A stretch of 40,923 nucleotides of DNA from Gammaproteobacteria bacterium (GCA_030828385.1 JAURCS010000023.1:1-40923); one strand, 5' to 3'; positions 7,832 to 17,734 are shown, counted from the first letter of the stretch. Numbers and translations are program-made. The notes: generated by a model not told the origin, from the sequence alone.

Positions 7832-10165
7832 TTATTCGGCTACCTTCAGTGCAACAAGCTCCCCCGGATGCCCGGTGTCACCCACCGGCACGACAATATA
7901 CTGCACCCCATCTATCTGGTAGGTCATGGGCAAGCCGGTTTGTTTGGCCGGTAGTTCAAATTCACTGATGATTTCACCCGTGGCCTTGTCGTGGGCACGA
8001 AACATGGGCCCACCGCCAGTCTGACCGCCATATAAGCCAGCGCCTTCTCCGGCAAACAGCAATGATTTCGTCACCAGCAAACCACCACGATCTCCATGGC
8101 CGGTGCGCTCGGGTATATCAACGCCACGCAATCTTGGGTGTTCAAGTATTTCTTCGGGAGTATCCGCGTTAGCCATCATCCAGGCATGTTCACCCGCATT
8201 CATATTGATTGCCGTAATACGTCCATAGGGAGGCTTGATCAGTGGCAAACCAAACGGCCCCTTGACACCAAACCCGCGCCCCATGGCGTAATCAAAATCA
8301 CTGTCTTCAAAGAAGGTATCTGTAGTTAAACCAATACTCATGGGATGTGAGGTAGAGGGCACGTAAAGCATGTTGGTTTCAGGGTCAAAAGCCACGCCCT
8401 GCCAATTGGCCCCACCGCCAAAGCCCGGCATGAACAAGGTTCCACGGTTGCTTTCGCTAATCAGGGATGGCGGTGTAAACACCGGTCCGTAGGTATATTC
8501 ATTAAGCAGGCGCACCGCTTCGGCCTTGATTTCCGGCGTCCAGTCCAGCAGATCATCCTCGGTCAAGCCAATACGTTCAAAGGGCGCCGGTTTGGAAGGA
8601 AAAGGCTGGGTGGGCGAGGTCTGCTCGCCGGGGATGGTGGACTGGGGTACTGCTCGCTCCTCAATGGGCCATACCGGCTCACCGGTGACTCGATTAAGCG
8701 TATAAACCAGACCCTGCTTGCTCACCTGGATTGCCGCAGGAATTATCTCACCGTCCACTTCCAGTTCGGCCAACACCGGGGCTGTCGGGGGATCATAATC
8801 CCAGACGTCATGGTGAATCAGTTGAAAGTGCCAGATGCGTTCACCGGTTTTGGCATCCAGTGCCACCAGTGTCTGACTAAATAAATTATCACCGGGACGA
8901 TGACCGCCATACATGTCCCCTGTCGCCGCCTCTACCGGGACATAGACAATACCGCGTTCCTGGTCAGCGGACATGGTCGCCCATGACCCGGCATTACCGG
9001 TATAGGCATTACTGTTATTACGCCAGGTTTCCACACCGAATTCATCGTCCTGGGGAATGGTATGGAAAATCCACAGCATTTCACCGGTATGAATATCATA
9101 GCCACGAATATTGCCAGCCGGTCCACTCTTGCTTCTAGGTGAACCTCCGGAGGAAAAGGCTGCGCCAATAATGACGACGTCATTTACAATTACTGGCGGC
9201 GCCGTGAGTCCGGAACCAATGGATTCGATATCAATCTCAAAACGGTCTTCCTGACCAACACGCAGGTCCACTACCCCATTCTCGCCGAAATCCGGATCAG
9301 GCTTGCCGGTCGCCGTGTCCAGTGAAATCAGGTAATAGCCGGGTGTTACCAGCACAACCCGGGACTCAGTTTCGTTACGCCAGAAGGACACTCCCCTGCC
9401 GGAATTTACTCTGGGGCCACGCCTGGTCCCCTCGTCATAGCGAAACATCCACAGGTTTTCACCGGTTACCGGATCAATGGCCACCACATCGCGACGTCGT
9501 CCTGCAGTGGCATAGAGCACGCCATCGGCCATTACCGGGGTGGATTCATAATTAAATTCAGGATTCGGGCCGTGATTCAGGGTAGTCCAGCGCCAGGCCA
9601 CTTCCAGATTTTCGACATTATCTTTATTGATCTGATCAAGCGGAGCATAGCGGGTCGCATGGGTGTCATTGTGATACCCAAGCCATTCATATTCGATAAC
9701 GCGTTGCGCGGTCGAGGCACCGTTGAGTAAAGAGGCAACCCGGACCGGTTGTAGTGAAGCCTGCATGGTAATGGCCACAAGATCACCGGTGCTGTCAGAC
9801 AAGGGGTTTTCGCCGGCGGGCAGACCGTTTTGTTGCAGCATAAAAGCGACCAGATCAGAATACTGGCCAGGAGAAAAACCATTGGGATTGTTTACCGGCA
9901 TGGTAGAAGCTGTGATCTGGTAAAACGCCGCCAGGGACTGATCCTGCCACTGCTCCCAGAAGGCACCGCCAACAAGTGCGGGACCGGCTTCGCCTCCGCC
10001 AAGTGTGATGCCATGACATTCAACGCAGGAACGCAGATAAAGCGCACCACCGGCGATGGCCTGAGCTTCGGTATAGACGCCCTCCCGGGTACTGGTCTGG
10101 GCAGCGGAAAGCTGCGCCAGTAACATAAACAGCAATACAGATACTGTTGTGTTAATTCTTTTCAT
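7832..10165 (-). CDS. PQQ-dependent dehydrogenase with N-terminal cytochrome c domain
   Basis: The 777-residue secreted protein has a signal peptide, a c-type haem motif CVECH at residues 47-51, then an eight-bladed quinoprotein propeller. Propeller signatures include TPVMADGVLYATAGRRRDVV, ALDAKTGERIWHFQ, IHHDVWDYDPPTAPVL and NRVTGEPVWPIEE. The closest described layouts are quinohaemoproteins and the PQQ glucose-dehydrogenase family, which oxidise sugars or alcohols in the periplasm and pass electrons to the haem. The substrate is not determinable. ATG 10165 has TGGAG upstream. No PQQ biosynthesis genes lie in the window. It is divergent from the SMP-30-like gene. Confidence 0.9.
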   Translation of the reverse strand: MKRINTTVSVLLFMLLAQLSAAQTSTREGVYTEAQAIAGGALYLRSCVECHGITLGGGEAGPALVGGAFWEQWQDQSLAAFYQITASTMPVNNPNGFSPGQYSDLVAFMLQQNGLPAGENPLSDSTGDLVAITMQASLQPVRVASLLNGASTAQRVIEYEWLGYHNDTHATRYAPLDQINKDNVENLEVAWRWTTLNHGPNPEFNYESTPVMADGVLYATAGRRRDVVAIDPVTGENLWMFRYDEGTRRGPRVNSGRGVSFWRNETESRVVLVTPGYYLISLDTATGKPDPDFGENGVVDLRVGQEDRFEIDIESIGSGLTAPPVIVNDVVIIGAAFSSGGSPRSKSGPAGNIRGYDIHTGEMLWIFHTIPQDDEFGVETWRNNSNAYTGNAGSWATMSADQERGIVYVPVEAATGDMYGGHRPGDNLFSQTLVALDAKTGERIWHFQLIHHDVWDYDPPTAPVLAELEVDGEIIPAAIQVSKQGLVYTLNRVTGEPVWPIEERAVPQSTIPGEQTSPTQPFPSKPAPFERIGLTEDDLLDWTPEIKAEAVRLLNEYTYGPVFTPPSLISESNRGTLFMPGFGGGANWQGVAFDPETNMLYVPSTSHPMSIGLTTDTFFEDSDFDYAMGRGFGVKGPFGLPLIKPPYGRITAINMNAGEHAWMMANADTPEEILEHPRLRGVDIPERTGHGDRGGLLVTKSLLFAGEGAGLYGGQTGGGPMFRAHDKATGEIISEFELPAKQTGLPMTYQIDGVQYIVVPVGDTGHPGELVALKVAE

Positions 10166-10227
10166 AACAACTCCAGTGGAAAAACGTGTCATGACAACCC
10201 CTTTTATATGAGCTTTTAATAAACTTT

Positions 10228-10244
10228 TTTAAACCAGGTTTAAA
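10228..10244. promoter_or_regulatory. Perfect 17-bp palindrome in the divergent promoter region
   Basis: TTTAAACC-a-GGTTTAAA is a perfect dyad with a single central base. It lies between the PQQ dehydrogenase (start 10165) and the lactonase-like gene (start 10449), as expected of an operator for a dimeric regulator controlling both. No regulator gene is adjacent. Confidence 0.55.
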
Positions 10245-10448
10245 TTAGATTATTCCAGATCAGGTAAATTCATTAACAATCCTGTCGATACCCCATTAGA
10301 GGTGATGTTACCTAATCGATTATTCTTATGTTTTAATCTGGCTCAGGATATTGCTGGACACAAAGATTTTAGTCAACTCCATCAATAACAGGAAAAACCT
10401 GACAACTTCTGTTAAATGATAAATAACCATTTCTGGAGAACAGAAAGA

Positions 10449-11366
10449 ATGAACAAAAGAGACTTAAAAAAATTATTATTGATAGTGGCAGGCGTACTAT
10501 CCCTGCCTGTTTACGCTCAGGAGTTTACTGCCGGAGAGCCCCTTGGCTCCATTAATGAAGCCGGTACTAAAATGACCATGTCCGACAACGTCAAAGTGTT
10601 TGGCAGCTTTCACTTTACCGAGAGCTGTACCTTTGATGCCAACAAAAACCTCATTCTGGCAATGAATGCCGGCAATCGCGCTGAAGGGGCCGAGCAGGAT
10701 GGTTTTGTTTCCCTGATTAATCCCGATGGCAGTGTGCATACTGCAAAGTGGATTGGCGCCACCCGGGATGGCCTTGAACTTGATAATCCTTTGGGCAGTG
10801 CCATTCAGGGCGACTATCTCTACACCGTAGATGCGGGCTTCCTGCGAGCTTTTGATCTGGCCACTGGTGAACCGCTGGGCTCAGTTGAGATTCCGGGCTC
10901 CACCATACTCAATGGCATCGCCGTTGCTGAAGACGGTACCGCCTATATTTCCAATTCACGGGACCCTGAGCTTATTTACCGGGTGGACCCGGTAGGCGAA
11001 ATCACGGTTTTCGCCGAAGGTGGGCTGTTAAGTGTGCCAAACGGCGTGGCCATGGACACCGATGGCAATATTGTCGTGGTAAATATCAATAACAATGCGG
11101 TGATTACCTTTAACCCTGATGGCGAAGTGATAAATACTGAATATGCGGCAGAGGCCGGCAATGATGGCGTAGTGGTAACTGAAGATGGCACCAAATATGT
11201 GAGCAGTGTGCGCTTTGGCAGCGTCTCCAGAATCAGACCAGGACAGGATGCAGAGATCATTGCCTCTGGTATTCCCAGCGCTGCTTCCATGTGCTACGAC
11301 TCGGTACAGAAACAGCTGGTGATTCCATTAAACCCGAACAATGCCCTGGCCTTTATCAAGCTGTAG
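10449..11366 (+). CDS. Secreted SMP-30/gluconolactonase-like beta-propeller protein
   Basis: The 305-residue protein has a signal peptide (ending PVYAQ) and a six-bladed propeller of the SMP-30/gluconolactonase/LRE family. Residues in the positions of the metal site are present: Glu58 (FTESCTFD), Asn155 (LNGIAVAEDG), Asn198 (PNGVAMDTDG) and Asp239 (NDGVVVTEDG). Family members hydrolyse sugar lactones using a divalent metal. Its position divergent from a PQQ dehydrogenase suggests that it opens lactones formed in the periplasm; this is inference. ATG 10449 has GGAGA upstream; an in-frame ATG at 10416 has no such site and would break the signal peptide. Confidence 0.78.
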   Translation: MNKRDLKKLLLIVAGVLSLPVYAQEFTAGEPLGSINEAGTKMTMSDNVKVFGSFHFTESCTFDANKNLILAMNAGNRAEGAEQDGFVSLINPDGSVHTAKWIGATRDGLELDNPLGSAIQGDYLYTVDAGFLRAFDLATGEPLGSVEIPGSTILNGIAVAEDGTAYISNSRDPELIYRVDPVGEITVFAEGGLLSVPNGVAMDTDGNIVVVNINNNAVITFNPDGEVINTEYAAEAGNDGVVVTEDGTKYVSSVRFGSVSRIRPGQDAEIIASGIPSAASMCYDSVQKQLVIPLNPNNALAFIKL

Positions 11367-11418
11367 ATAAAATCACAGGACGAAAAAATCATACCCTGCT
11401 GGCCTGCGCACTGCCCAT

Positions 11419-12699
11419 TTAGCTAAAGCCAAAAAGCAGTGGAAGGCCTGTGAGGACAAAAATGGACCAGACAGAATACACTGGTAGATAGCGCCCGATA
11501 GTTGTCTTGATCATCTCAGTACTACTTTTGCTCTGAAAGGCTTTCACATATTCATAGAAAATCCACAGCAGGTGAACAAAGATCAACAGGTTGGCGCCGG
11601 TCACCGCGATGCGATTCGGGGTGATGCCAAACTGCAGCAAACGATACACAATCGCCGTCAGGGCAATGGCATCAATCACCAGCGTCACAAACACCAGACT
11701 GAGATTGGTAATATCCAGTAACCTTGCCCCCTTTTCTTCCCTGCCGCTCACAGAAAAAACGGTAATTCCCCAAACTACCAGCAACAGGGCATTAAAAATA
11801 ATCAGAAATTCACGATCACTGAATAGACTGCGTTGCTGTCCCAACAGGGCAAACAGATAAGCTACTGTTAATAGCAGGAACAAAGGCGAAAACACGTTGG
11901 CAATGACGCTGGCCAGTTTACTTTCCCTGTTCAGGACCTGGTCCCAGAGCCAGGTGGCAATCAGCGGGGCTGACATGACGCCCCACATTACAATGTAGTC
12001 AAAAAACCATTCATCAATAGGGATACCAATTAAGTCAAACAGGCCCAGAGACAAGGCGGTAAGCACGCCACCGCCAAGAAGGATCAAAGCGGTAAAGATC
12101 AATAGTTCACCGCCATACCGGATATATTGCAGCCGCGCTGAAGAGTCGCGCCAATGCCCACCACAAAAAGCCATGCCCAGCAGGCTCAGTATGACAAAAG
12201 GACTATGGATCAGGGCCATGGTTATGGAATTGGAGTCGGGTCGGTCAGGCAGCAGAAGTAATACCAGCAAAACCAGTGTTAATCCGCCAATACTGAGCAA
12301 CAGGTAAACTTTCTCCAGGGCACGACTGATGCTGAAGTAGATAACCAGAGCAGAGATCACCAGGAAGGGAATAAAGCGGGGATAAAACCATTGCGCATCA
12401 GTTGCGATGAAATCAGGAAGTTTCGCAATTGCCCAGACCAGCACCGAGATGAAAACCACATAGAGCAATAGCGAATTGTTACTTCGTGAGGCGTCACCTA
12501 GAGCCTTATTCTGCGTGTAAGGGTTTTGAGCCGTTTTATCGAAACCCAGACGCGCCTGCCAGGCCTGCAGCAACTGCGATTGGGGGTTTTGCTGATACAC
12601 AGTATCGAACCAGCTTCGAAACTGAACGGGATCAAGCCGATATGCCTGTTCAAGCTGCGCTGCAGAAACTGATTGAATATCCCTCGGCAATCTATCCAT
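11419..12699 (-). CDS. Polytopic membrane protein of unknown function
   Basis: This 426-residue protein begins with a soluble part of about 70 residues (LPRDIQSVSAAQLEQAY and a following amphipathic stretch), then shows about 11 hydrophobic segments, ending at the extreme C terminus in LFGFS. I see no transporter signature, catalytic motif or cofactor site, and do not recognise the family. It is convergent with the SMP-30-like gene and lies 72 bp after the start of the secreted esterase gene on the same strand, so it could be the second gene of that unit. The start at 12699 has no convincing ribosome-binding site. Confidence 0.75.
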   Translation of the reverse strand: MDRLPRDIQSVSAAQLEQAYRLDPVQFRSWFDTVYQQNPQSQLLQAWQARLGFDKTAQNPYTQNKALGDASRSNNSLLLYVVFISVLVWAIAKLPDFIATDAQWFYPRFIPFLVISALVIYFSISRALEKVYLLLSIGGLTLVLLVLLLLPDRPDSNSITMALIHSPFVILSLLGMAFCGGHWRDSSARLQYIRYGGELLIFTALILLGGGVLTALSLGLFDLIGIPIDEWFFDYIVMWGVMSAPLIATWLWDQVLNRESKLASVIANVFSPLFLLLTVAYLFALLGQQRSLFSDREFLIIFNALLLVVWGITVFSVSGREEKGARLLDITNLSLVFVTLVIDAIALTAIVYRLLQFGITPNRIAVTGANLLIFVHLLWIFYEYVKAFQSKSSTEMIKTTIGRYLPVYSVWSIFVLTGLPLLFGFS

Positions 12700-12771
12700 A
12701 GGTGATTGGACAACTAATTCTGAAATACATCAGATGTATTTTATTTTGGGCTGGTTAACAGCGACTGAACC

Positions 12772-13809
12772 TTAGCGGGGAACCAGAACGTCGGAAAACA
12801 TTGGCATCAATTGGGTGGTAATGCGCTCATGAATGCCGCTGACATGATCCCCTTCATAAATCGCTGCCCGGTGTGCAACCCCATAATTATCAAGTATGGC
12901 ATCCATTTCCCTAACCGTTGCAGCAATACCGACATCCCGGTCACCGGCATCAAGGTAGATATCCGTAAAAGACTCGAGCTGGGGAATGTACTGGTGCATC
13001 ATCACCAGCGGCGCATTGGCAACCCAGCGTGCCACCACATCTTCCTGTAATTCGCCATCCTTGAATGGCAGATCAATATAAAACGGGGGATTGTCCGGAT
13101 TCGGTGACCAGACCGCCGCCGAAGCCATAGCGGCCTTGACACCAAAACCTTCATTGGCCAACTGCTCATCATTTTCGATGGCCATGGCCGGTTCATACTG
13201 CTCCAGGGTTGGGTTCATATTTGCTCCCATACAACAGGGGCTCATGGCATACAAAGCCGCAAACACCTGCGGGTATTTCATGCCTATGCGCACCGTGCCA
13301 TAACCGCCCATGGAATGCCCAGCCAGTCCCCTGCTTTCGCGACTGGCCAGGGTACGATAATGCTCATCAATATAGGCCACCAGATCTTTTGCCACATAGC
13401 TTTCCCAGTCACCAGTGGTCACCGAATTGGAATACATGCTGCCCTGAAAGCGGGTAAAGGCATTGGGCATCACAATAATCATTTCTTTCGCCCCATTGCG
13501 CCACGCTGCATCAACAGCATCTGGTACGTTGACAAAATGATTGCCGTTCAGACCAAACCAGTTCTCATCAGAATCCGTGTAGCCATGCAGAAGATAAACA
13601 ACCGGATAGCGTTTACTGGCATCAATATTGTAACCCGGTGGTAGATAGACAGAGACATCGCGGTTGGGATCATCCCCTGAGAGATTGCCTTGCAGTGAAG
13701 GGCCAAAGACCTTGATGCGTTCTAAGTGGCCCAGTTGCTGCGCGCTGGAAATTACCGGCAACAGTAAAATGGCAAATACTGTAAATATTTTTATTGGCGC
13801 GTTAAACAT
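12772..13809 (-). CDS. Secreted esterase of the EstD/feruloyl-esterase alpha/beta-hydrolase family
   Basis: The 345-residue protein has a signal peptide (LLLPVISSAQQ) and the fold signatures of esterase-D-like hydrolases: PVVYLLHGYTDSDENWFG, the nucleophile elbow GHSMGGYG with Ser166, an acid in LDAGDRDVG and a late His in YEGDHVSGIHERI. Proteins of this type cleave carboxylic esters such as feruloylated sugars, S-formylglutathione or mycolyl esters; the signal peptide argues against the cytoplasmic formaldehyde enzyme. AGGGG lies upstream of the ATG at 13809. Confidence 0.85.
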   Translation of the reverse strand: MFNAPIKIFTVFAILLLPVISSAQQLGHLERIKVFGPSLQGNLSGDDPNRDVSVYLPPGYNIDASKRYPVVYLLHGYTDSDENWFGLNGNHFVNVPDAVDAAWRNGAKEMIIVMPNAFTRFQGSMYSNSVTTGDWESYVAKDLVAYIDEHYRTLASRESRGLAGHSMGGYGTVRIGMKYPQVFAALYAMSPCCMGANMNPTLEQYEPAMAIENDEQLANEGFGVKAAMASAAVWSPNPDNPPFYIDLPFKDGELQEDVVARWVANAPLVMMHQYIPQLESFTDIYLDAGDRDVGIAATVREMDAILDNYGVAHRAAIYEGDHVSGIHERITTQLMPMFSDVLVPR

Positions 13810-13887
13810 ACCCTTCCCCTTTGAAAATAAGCCCGTCTAGTAAATTGCTGATTGCCAGTGAGCCTTGATGAAGATATTTTTTTATAG

Positions 13888-13918
13888 TTTAAAGATACTT
13901 TAAAGATGGTTTAAGAAT
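13888..13918 (+). promoter_or_regulatory. Three direct repeats with exact 11-bp period upstream of the CopC-like gene
   Basis: TTTAAAGAT at 13888, TTTAAAGAT at 13899 and TTTAAGAAT at 13910 recur every 11 bp. Helically phased direct repeats are typical of PhoB/OmpR-type response-regulator boxes. A TAGTAT/TATCAT-like -10 follows at once and the CopC-like start is 43 bp away, so an activator site is inferred. Confidence 0.5.
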
Positions 13919-13960
13919 AGTATCATTAGAATTAATGTTGCCAAATCACGTCTGAATCAC

Positions 13961-14350
13961 ATGCCAAAAATATCCTTTTTACTGTTCCTGATGCTGGCAG
14001 GGTTCTCTGGCTTCACGGCTAGAGCTCATACCGGAATCGCCACAACGGTTCCTGATCATGATGCCGTTATTGACCAGGCACCGGAAATTCTGCGCTTCGT
14101 CTTTCCGGGAGAAGTGACCATTACCAATGCCAGGATCAGTCCGTTAAATGAGAAGCTGGCTCAGGTCGGGGATACTATTATGCTTCGGCTACCACGTAAC
14201 CGTATCGGCCAATCCACCGCTTTTGGCAAAGAAATTGAACTGGCAATCCCCCTGCTTGAAGCTGGCACTTATCAGGTGGTATTCCAGATAGTATCCATTG
14301 ATGGCCATACTCTGGCAGATGATTTTGTTTTCACAATTAGTGAACAATAG
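13961..14350 (+). CDS. CopC-domain copper-binding periplasmic protein
   Basis: The 129-residue protein has a signal peptide ending at ARA, so the mature protein would begin with His23, the N-terminal copper ligand of CopC proteins. The C-terminal signature YQVVFQIVSIDGHTLADDF includes Asp114 and His116, equivalent to the other Cu(II) ligands. CopC carries periplasmic copper, often to CopD; no copD gene follows here, so it is a stand-alone form. Three phased direct repeats lie upstream. No strong Shine-Dalgarno sequence is visible. Confidence 0.82.
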   Translation: MPKISFLLFLMLAGFSGFTARAHTGIATTVPDHDAVIDQAPEILRFVFPGEVTITNARISPLNEKLAQVGDTIMLRLPRNRIGQSTAFGKEIELAIPLLEAGTYQVVFQIVSIDGHTLADDFVFTISEQ

Positions 14351-14408
14351 CAGGCGTCTGCTGTCATGCATGACTATGGAATTTTATTTCGATAGAGAAA
14401 TACTGATT

Positions 14409-14442
14409 CAAAAAAAACCCGCTTTTTAGTGGGCTTTTTTAA
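14409..14442. terminator. Bidirectional terminator between the CopC-like gene and pckG
   Basis: An A-run, CCCGCT, a TTTT loop, AGTGGG and a T-run form a hairpin between two convergent genes, usable from both sides. Confidence 0.8.
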
Positions 14443-14460
14443 CAGTAAAAAATCAGAAAT

Positions 14461-16257
14461 TTACTTCAGCTGTGCCAACATTTCCTGCTGAATCTGCTTC
14501 ATCTCTTCCGGTAGCTGTGCACCAATCTTGTCAAACAGCTTGGTCTGATCTTCCACCTCGCTGATACTTTTTTCCGTATCAACGGCCATCAACTGGGCAA
14601 AGGTTTCCTTATCGTAGACCAGGCCATTCCAGTTGATATCCTCATAATTAGGAACCTGGCCATACACTGTATCATTAGCGTCTACCTTGCCATTCACACG
14701 CTTGACCACCCACTGGAGTACCCGCATATTCTGACCAAAGCCGGGCCATAACCAGCCTCCATCTTCGGTTTTACGGAACCAGTTCACGCGGAAAATAACC
14801 GGCAGATGTTCAACCTTGTCCTTCATGCTGAGCCAGTGTTTCCAGTAGTCACCCATGTTGTAACCACAAAACGGCAGCATGGCCATTGGGTCACGACGAA
14901 TAGCCGCCTGATTCTCGGCAGCAGCAGTAGCTTCAGAGCCAAGAGTCGCTCCCATATAAACGCCATGAGCCCAATCCTTGCTCTGGTATACCAGAGGGAA
15001 TGTAGTACTCAGACGACCACCAAACAGGAACGCACTGATGGGAACGCCTTTCGGATTTTCCCATTCAGGGTCCACGCTGGGACACTGATCCGCCGGCGCT
15101 GTAAAGCGGGCATTGGGATGTGCCGCCTTGCGACCACAACCTGGCGTCCAGTCCTTGCCTTTCCAGTCAATCAGGTGGGCAGGTGCTTCTTCTGTCATCC
15201 CTTCCCACCAGACATCGCCGTCATCGGTAAGGGCGACATTGGTAAAGATAGTATTGCGGGTCATAGTTTCCATGGCCGCCGGATTGGAATCCATGGAGGT
15301 ACCGGGGGCTACGCCAAAATAACCGGCTTCAGGATTAATGGCATACATGCGTCCATCTGCACCTGGCTTGATCCAGGCGATGTCATCGCCCACGGTGTGA
15401 ACTTTCCAGCCTTCAAAACCTTCAGGTGGAATCAGCATGGCCAGGTTGGTCTTGCCACAGGCACTGGGGAAAGCACCGGCGATATAGGTTTTATCCCCTT
15501 CCGGAGATTCAACACCGACAATCATCATATGTTCTGCCAGCCAGCCTTCATCGCGCGCCATGACAGAGGCAATACGCAGAGCAACACACTTCTTACCTAA
15601 CAGGGCGTTGCCACCATAGCCCGAGCCATAGGAAACCACTTCACGGGTTTCAGGAAAATGAACGATGTAGCGATTATCCGGATCACAAGGCCAGGACACA
15701 TCCTCACGGCCATCAGTGAGCGGATAACCGATGGAGTGCAGGCATTTAATAAAGTCATCATCACCCAGGATATCCAGAACTTTCTGCCCGATTCGGGCCA
15801 TGATGCGCATGCTTACAACCACATAGGGGCTGTCGGTGATCTGCACACCAATCTGGGCAATATCAGAACCCAGAGGCCCCATGCTGAAAGGGATGACATA
15901 CATGGTACGTCCTTCCATGCAGCCTTCAAAGAGGCCATTAAGAGTGCCACGCATTTCAGTTGGCTGCATCCAGTTATTGGTGGAGCCGGCGTCGGATTTC
16001 TTTTCACTACAGATAAAGGTACGGCTTTCCACGCGCGCAACATCTCGCACATCAGAACGGGCAAGAAAACTGTTGGGGCGTAATTCAGGGTTTAACCTGA
16101 TAAAGGTGCCGGCCTGGACCAGTTCCTCGCAAAGGCTGTCATATTCTTCCTGACTTCCATCACACCAGTGGATTGAACTTGGCCGACAGAGTGTTTCGAT
16201 TTCCTTGATCCAGGTGTTGAGTTTCTGGTTATTAGTATTGGCCTGGGTAGAGGTCAT
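14461..16257 (-). CDS. pckG: Phosphoenolpyruvate carboxykinase (GTP)
   Basis: The 598-residue cytoplasmic enzyme converts oxaloacetate and GTP to PEP, CO2 and GDP, the entry step of gluconeogenesis. The nucleotide-binding loop [11 protein letters not shown] spans residues 261-271 with the reactive cysteine of GTP-type enzymes (Cys268). Further signatures are [46 protein letters not shown] and the late [11 protein letters not shown]. Length fits the GTP family (about 600) and not the ATP family. It is divergent from the isopropylmalate-dehydrogenase-like gene across 259 bp with no clear operator. Confidence 0.96.
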   Translation of the reverse strand: MTSTQANTNNQKLNTWIKEIETLCRPSSIHWCDGSQEEYDSLCEELVQAGTFIRLNPELRPNSFLARSDVRDVARVESRTFICSEKKSDAGSTNNWMQPTEMRGTLNGLFEGCMEGRTMYVIPFSMGPLGSDIAQIGVQITDSPYVVVSMRIMARIGQKVLDILGDDDFIKCLHSIGYPLTDGREDVSWPCDPDNRYIVHFPETREVVSYGSGYGGNALLGKKCVALRIASVMARDEGWLAEHMMIVGVESPEGDKTYIAGAFPSACGKTNLAMLIPPEGFEGWKVHTVGDDIAWIKPGADGRMYAINPEAGYFGVAPGTSMDSNPAAMETMTRNTIFTNVALTDDGDVWWEGMTEEAPAHLIDWKGKDWTPGCGRKAAHPNARFTAPADQCPSVDPEWENPKGVPISAFLFGGRLSTTFPLVYQSKDWAHGVYMGATLGSEATAAAENQAAIRRDPMAMLPFCGYNMGDYWKHWLSMKDKVEHLPVIFRVNWFRKTEDGGWLWPGFGQNMRVLQWVVKRVNGKVDANDTVYGQVPNYEDINWNGLVYDKETFAQLMAVDTEKSISEVEDQTKLFDKIGAQLPEEMKQIQQEMLAQLK

Positions 16258-16516
16258 ATGGTGTATTGCTCCGCTGATATGCTGTTATCTAGTGGATCGC
16301 TCCGGGTAAGGAACACCACTTAAATTCGAGCGGTGCATTTTAGACTGTCTTAACCCATTTGAGTACCATCAAAAGCGATTTCCAGGAAAAAAAAGGAGAT
16401 ATTCCTCCCCCACTCCCTGGTACCGGCAAAAACCCTCCCCCAGTTTTGAATGCACGTGACGAAAGTGGTACATTAGCGCGCTTTTTCAAACACCCGAATC
16501 ATCAGCTGGAGCTCCC

Positions 16517-17623
16517 ATGACAAGCTATAAAATAGCCCTTCTGGATGGAGACGGCATCGGTCCCGAGATAATGGCCGAAGCGGTTAAAATTCTCAAACTC
16601 GTCGAAGCACGCAATGACGTGACTTTTGACCTTGTCCACACCCCCTTTGGCGCCAGCGCCTGGTTCGAATGTGGTAGTGCATTTCCTGATCAAACCAAGG
16701 CAGTCTGTGATGACGCCGACGCCATTCTGAAAGGCCCCATTGGCCTGAGTCATGAGGAATCCAAGAAAATCCCGGTTGACGAGCAGCCGGAACGTGGTGC
16801 CCTGCTACCGATGCGCCGTCGCTACAATACCTATGCCAATTTCCGCCCGGTTTTCCTGCCCAAGGGGCTGGCGCATTTTTCTCCCTTGAAACCTGAAATC
16901 ATCGGTGAAGGCATCGACATCATGATGATCCGTGAGTTGGTGGGCGGCCTGTATTTTGGTCACAAGGAAACCGGCATCAATGAAGATGGTCGACGTTATG
17001 TCACTGAGTCCCTTGAATATGATGAAGACCAGATTAAACGAATCATGAAGGTGGCTTTCAAGACGGCAATGAAGCGCAAGAAAGTCCTGCACAATATTCA
17101 CAAGAGCAATGTACTGAAATCCAGCGTGCTGTGGAATGAGGTAATGGAAGAAGTCCATGCTGACTACCCTGAAGTGGAAGTCATTAATATTCTGGTGGAT
17201 GCTGCGGCCACATACCTGTGCCTGAAACCCACCATGTTTGACACCATGGTGATGGAAAACATGTTCGGTGACATCCTGTCAGACCAGGGTGGCGGTATTC
17301 TCGGCTCACTTGGCCTGATGCCTTCTGCCTGCATGGGTGACAAAAAAGCCTACTACGAGCCCTCCCACGGTTCTGCGCCCGACATAGCCGGCAAAAATAT
17401 CGCCAACCCCTACTCAATGATTGGCTCAGTAGCAATGATGCTGGAAATGAGTTTTGGTATGGAAGTGGAAGCGAAGAATTTATGGCATTCCATGCAAAGT
17501 GTTTTTGCTGATGGCTTCAGCACGGCTGATTTATCCAAGGAAGGGTCTGGTGTGACAATGCTGTCGACTTCGGACTTTGGTGACAAAGTGGCAGACGCTT
17601 TTTTGAAAACCAGTAACGCTTAA
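16517..17623 (+). CDS. Isocitrate/isopropylmalate-dehydrogenase family enzyme (LeuB-like)
   Basis: This 368-residue enzyme is an NAD(P)-dependent beta-hydroxyacid oxidative decarboxylase. It shows LLDGDGIGPEIM at the N terminus, the substrate arginines in RRRYNTYANFRP and MIRELVGGLYFG, the catalytic lysine in IHKSNVLKSSVLW, metal-binding aspartates in NMFGDILSDQGG and the cofactor segment PSHGSAPDIAGK. The RELxGGxYFG pattern and the length are LeuB-like, but IHKSNVL departs from the usual VDKANVL, and there is no leuC, leuD or leuA nearby. A tartrate/malate-type or homoisocitrate-type activity is therefore possible. GGAG lies 5 nt before ATG 16517. Confidence 0.82.
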   Translation: MTSYKIALLDGDGIGPEIMAEAVKILKLVEARNDVTFDLVHTPFGASAWFECGSAFPDQTKAVCDDADAILKGPIGLSHEESKKIPVDEQPERGALLPMRRRYNTYANFRPVFLPKGLAHFSPLKPEIIGEGIDIMMIRELVGGLYFGHKETGINEDGRRYVTESLEYDEDQIKRIMKVAFKTAMKRKKVLHNIHKSNVLKSSVLWNEVMEEVHADYPEVEVINILVDAAATYLCLKPTMFDTMVMENMFGDILSDQGGGILGSLGLMPSACMGDKKAYYEPSHGSAPDIAGKNIANPYSMIGSVAMMLEMSFGMEVEAKNLWHSMQSVFADGFSTADLSKEGSGVTMLSTSDFGDKVADAFLKTSNA

Positions 17624-17659
17624 TAGGGCTCATTATTAGCACTTAATTGTAGTCGTATT

Positions 17660-17690
17660 GTCGGATGACGCTTCGCTTATCCGACCTACC
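17660..17690 (+). repeat. REP-like palindrome, copy 2
   Basis: GTCGGATGACG and ATCCGACCTACC with a shortened inner stem (CTTCGCTT). It forms an inverted pair with the copy at 17735-17768, between convergent genes. Confidence 0.8.
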
Positions 17691-17734
17691 ATGCTATTTC
17701 GAGTCAGCGCCACTTTCCTGACAAGTAAGCAACC

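Noticed and set aside
12498-12713. 71-residue reading frame overlapping the start of the orphan membrane protein
   Set aside because: It lies on the same strand in another frame, has no ribosome-binding site, and overlaps a far better gene.
14806-15600. 264-residue open frame antisense to pckG
   Set aside because: It is fully within a highly conserved gene on the other strand; long antisense frames arise from codon bias.
16384-16410. Possible hairpin GGAG-atat-TCCTCC between pckG and the dehydrogenase gene
   Set aside because: Pairing is imperfect and short, and it is not positioned as a terminator or operator.
16517-17623. Naming the enzyme leuB outright
   Set aside because: No other leucine-pathway genes are nearby and the lysine region departs from the LeuB norm; family-level naming is safer.
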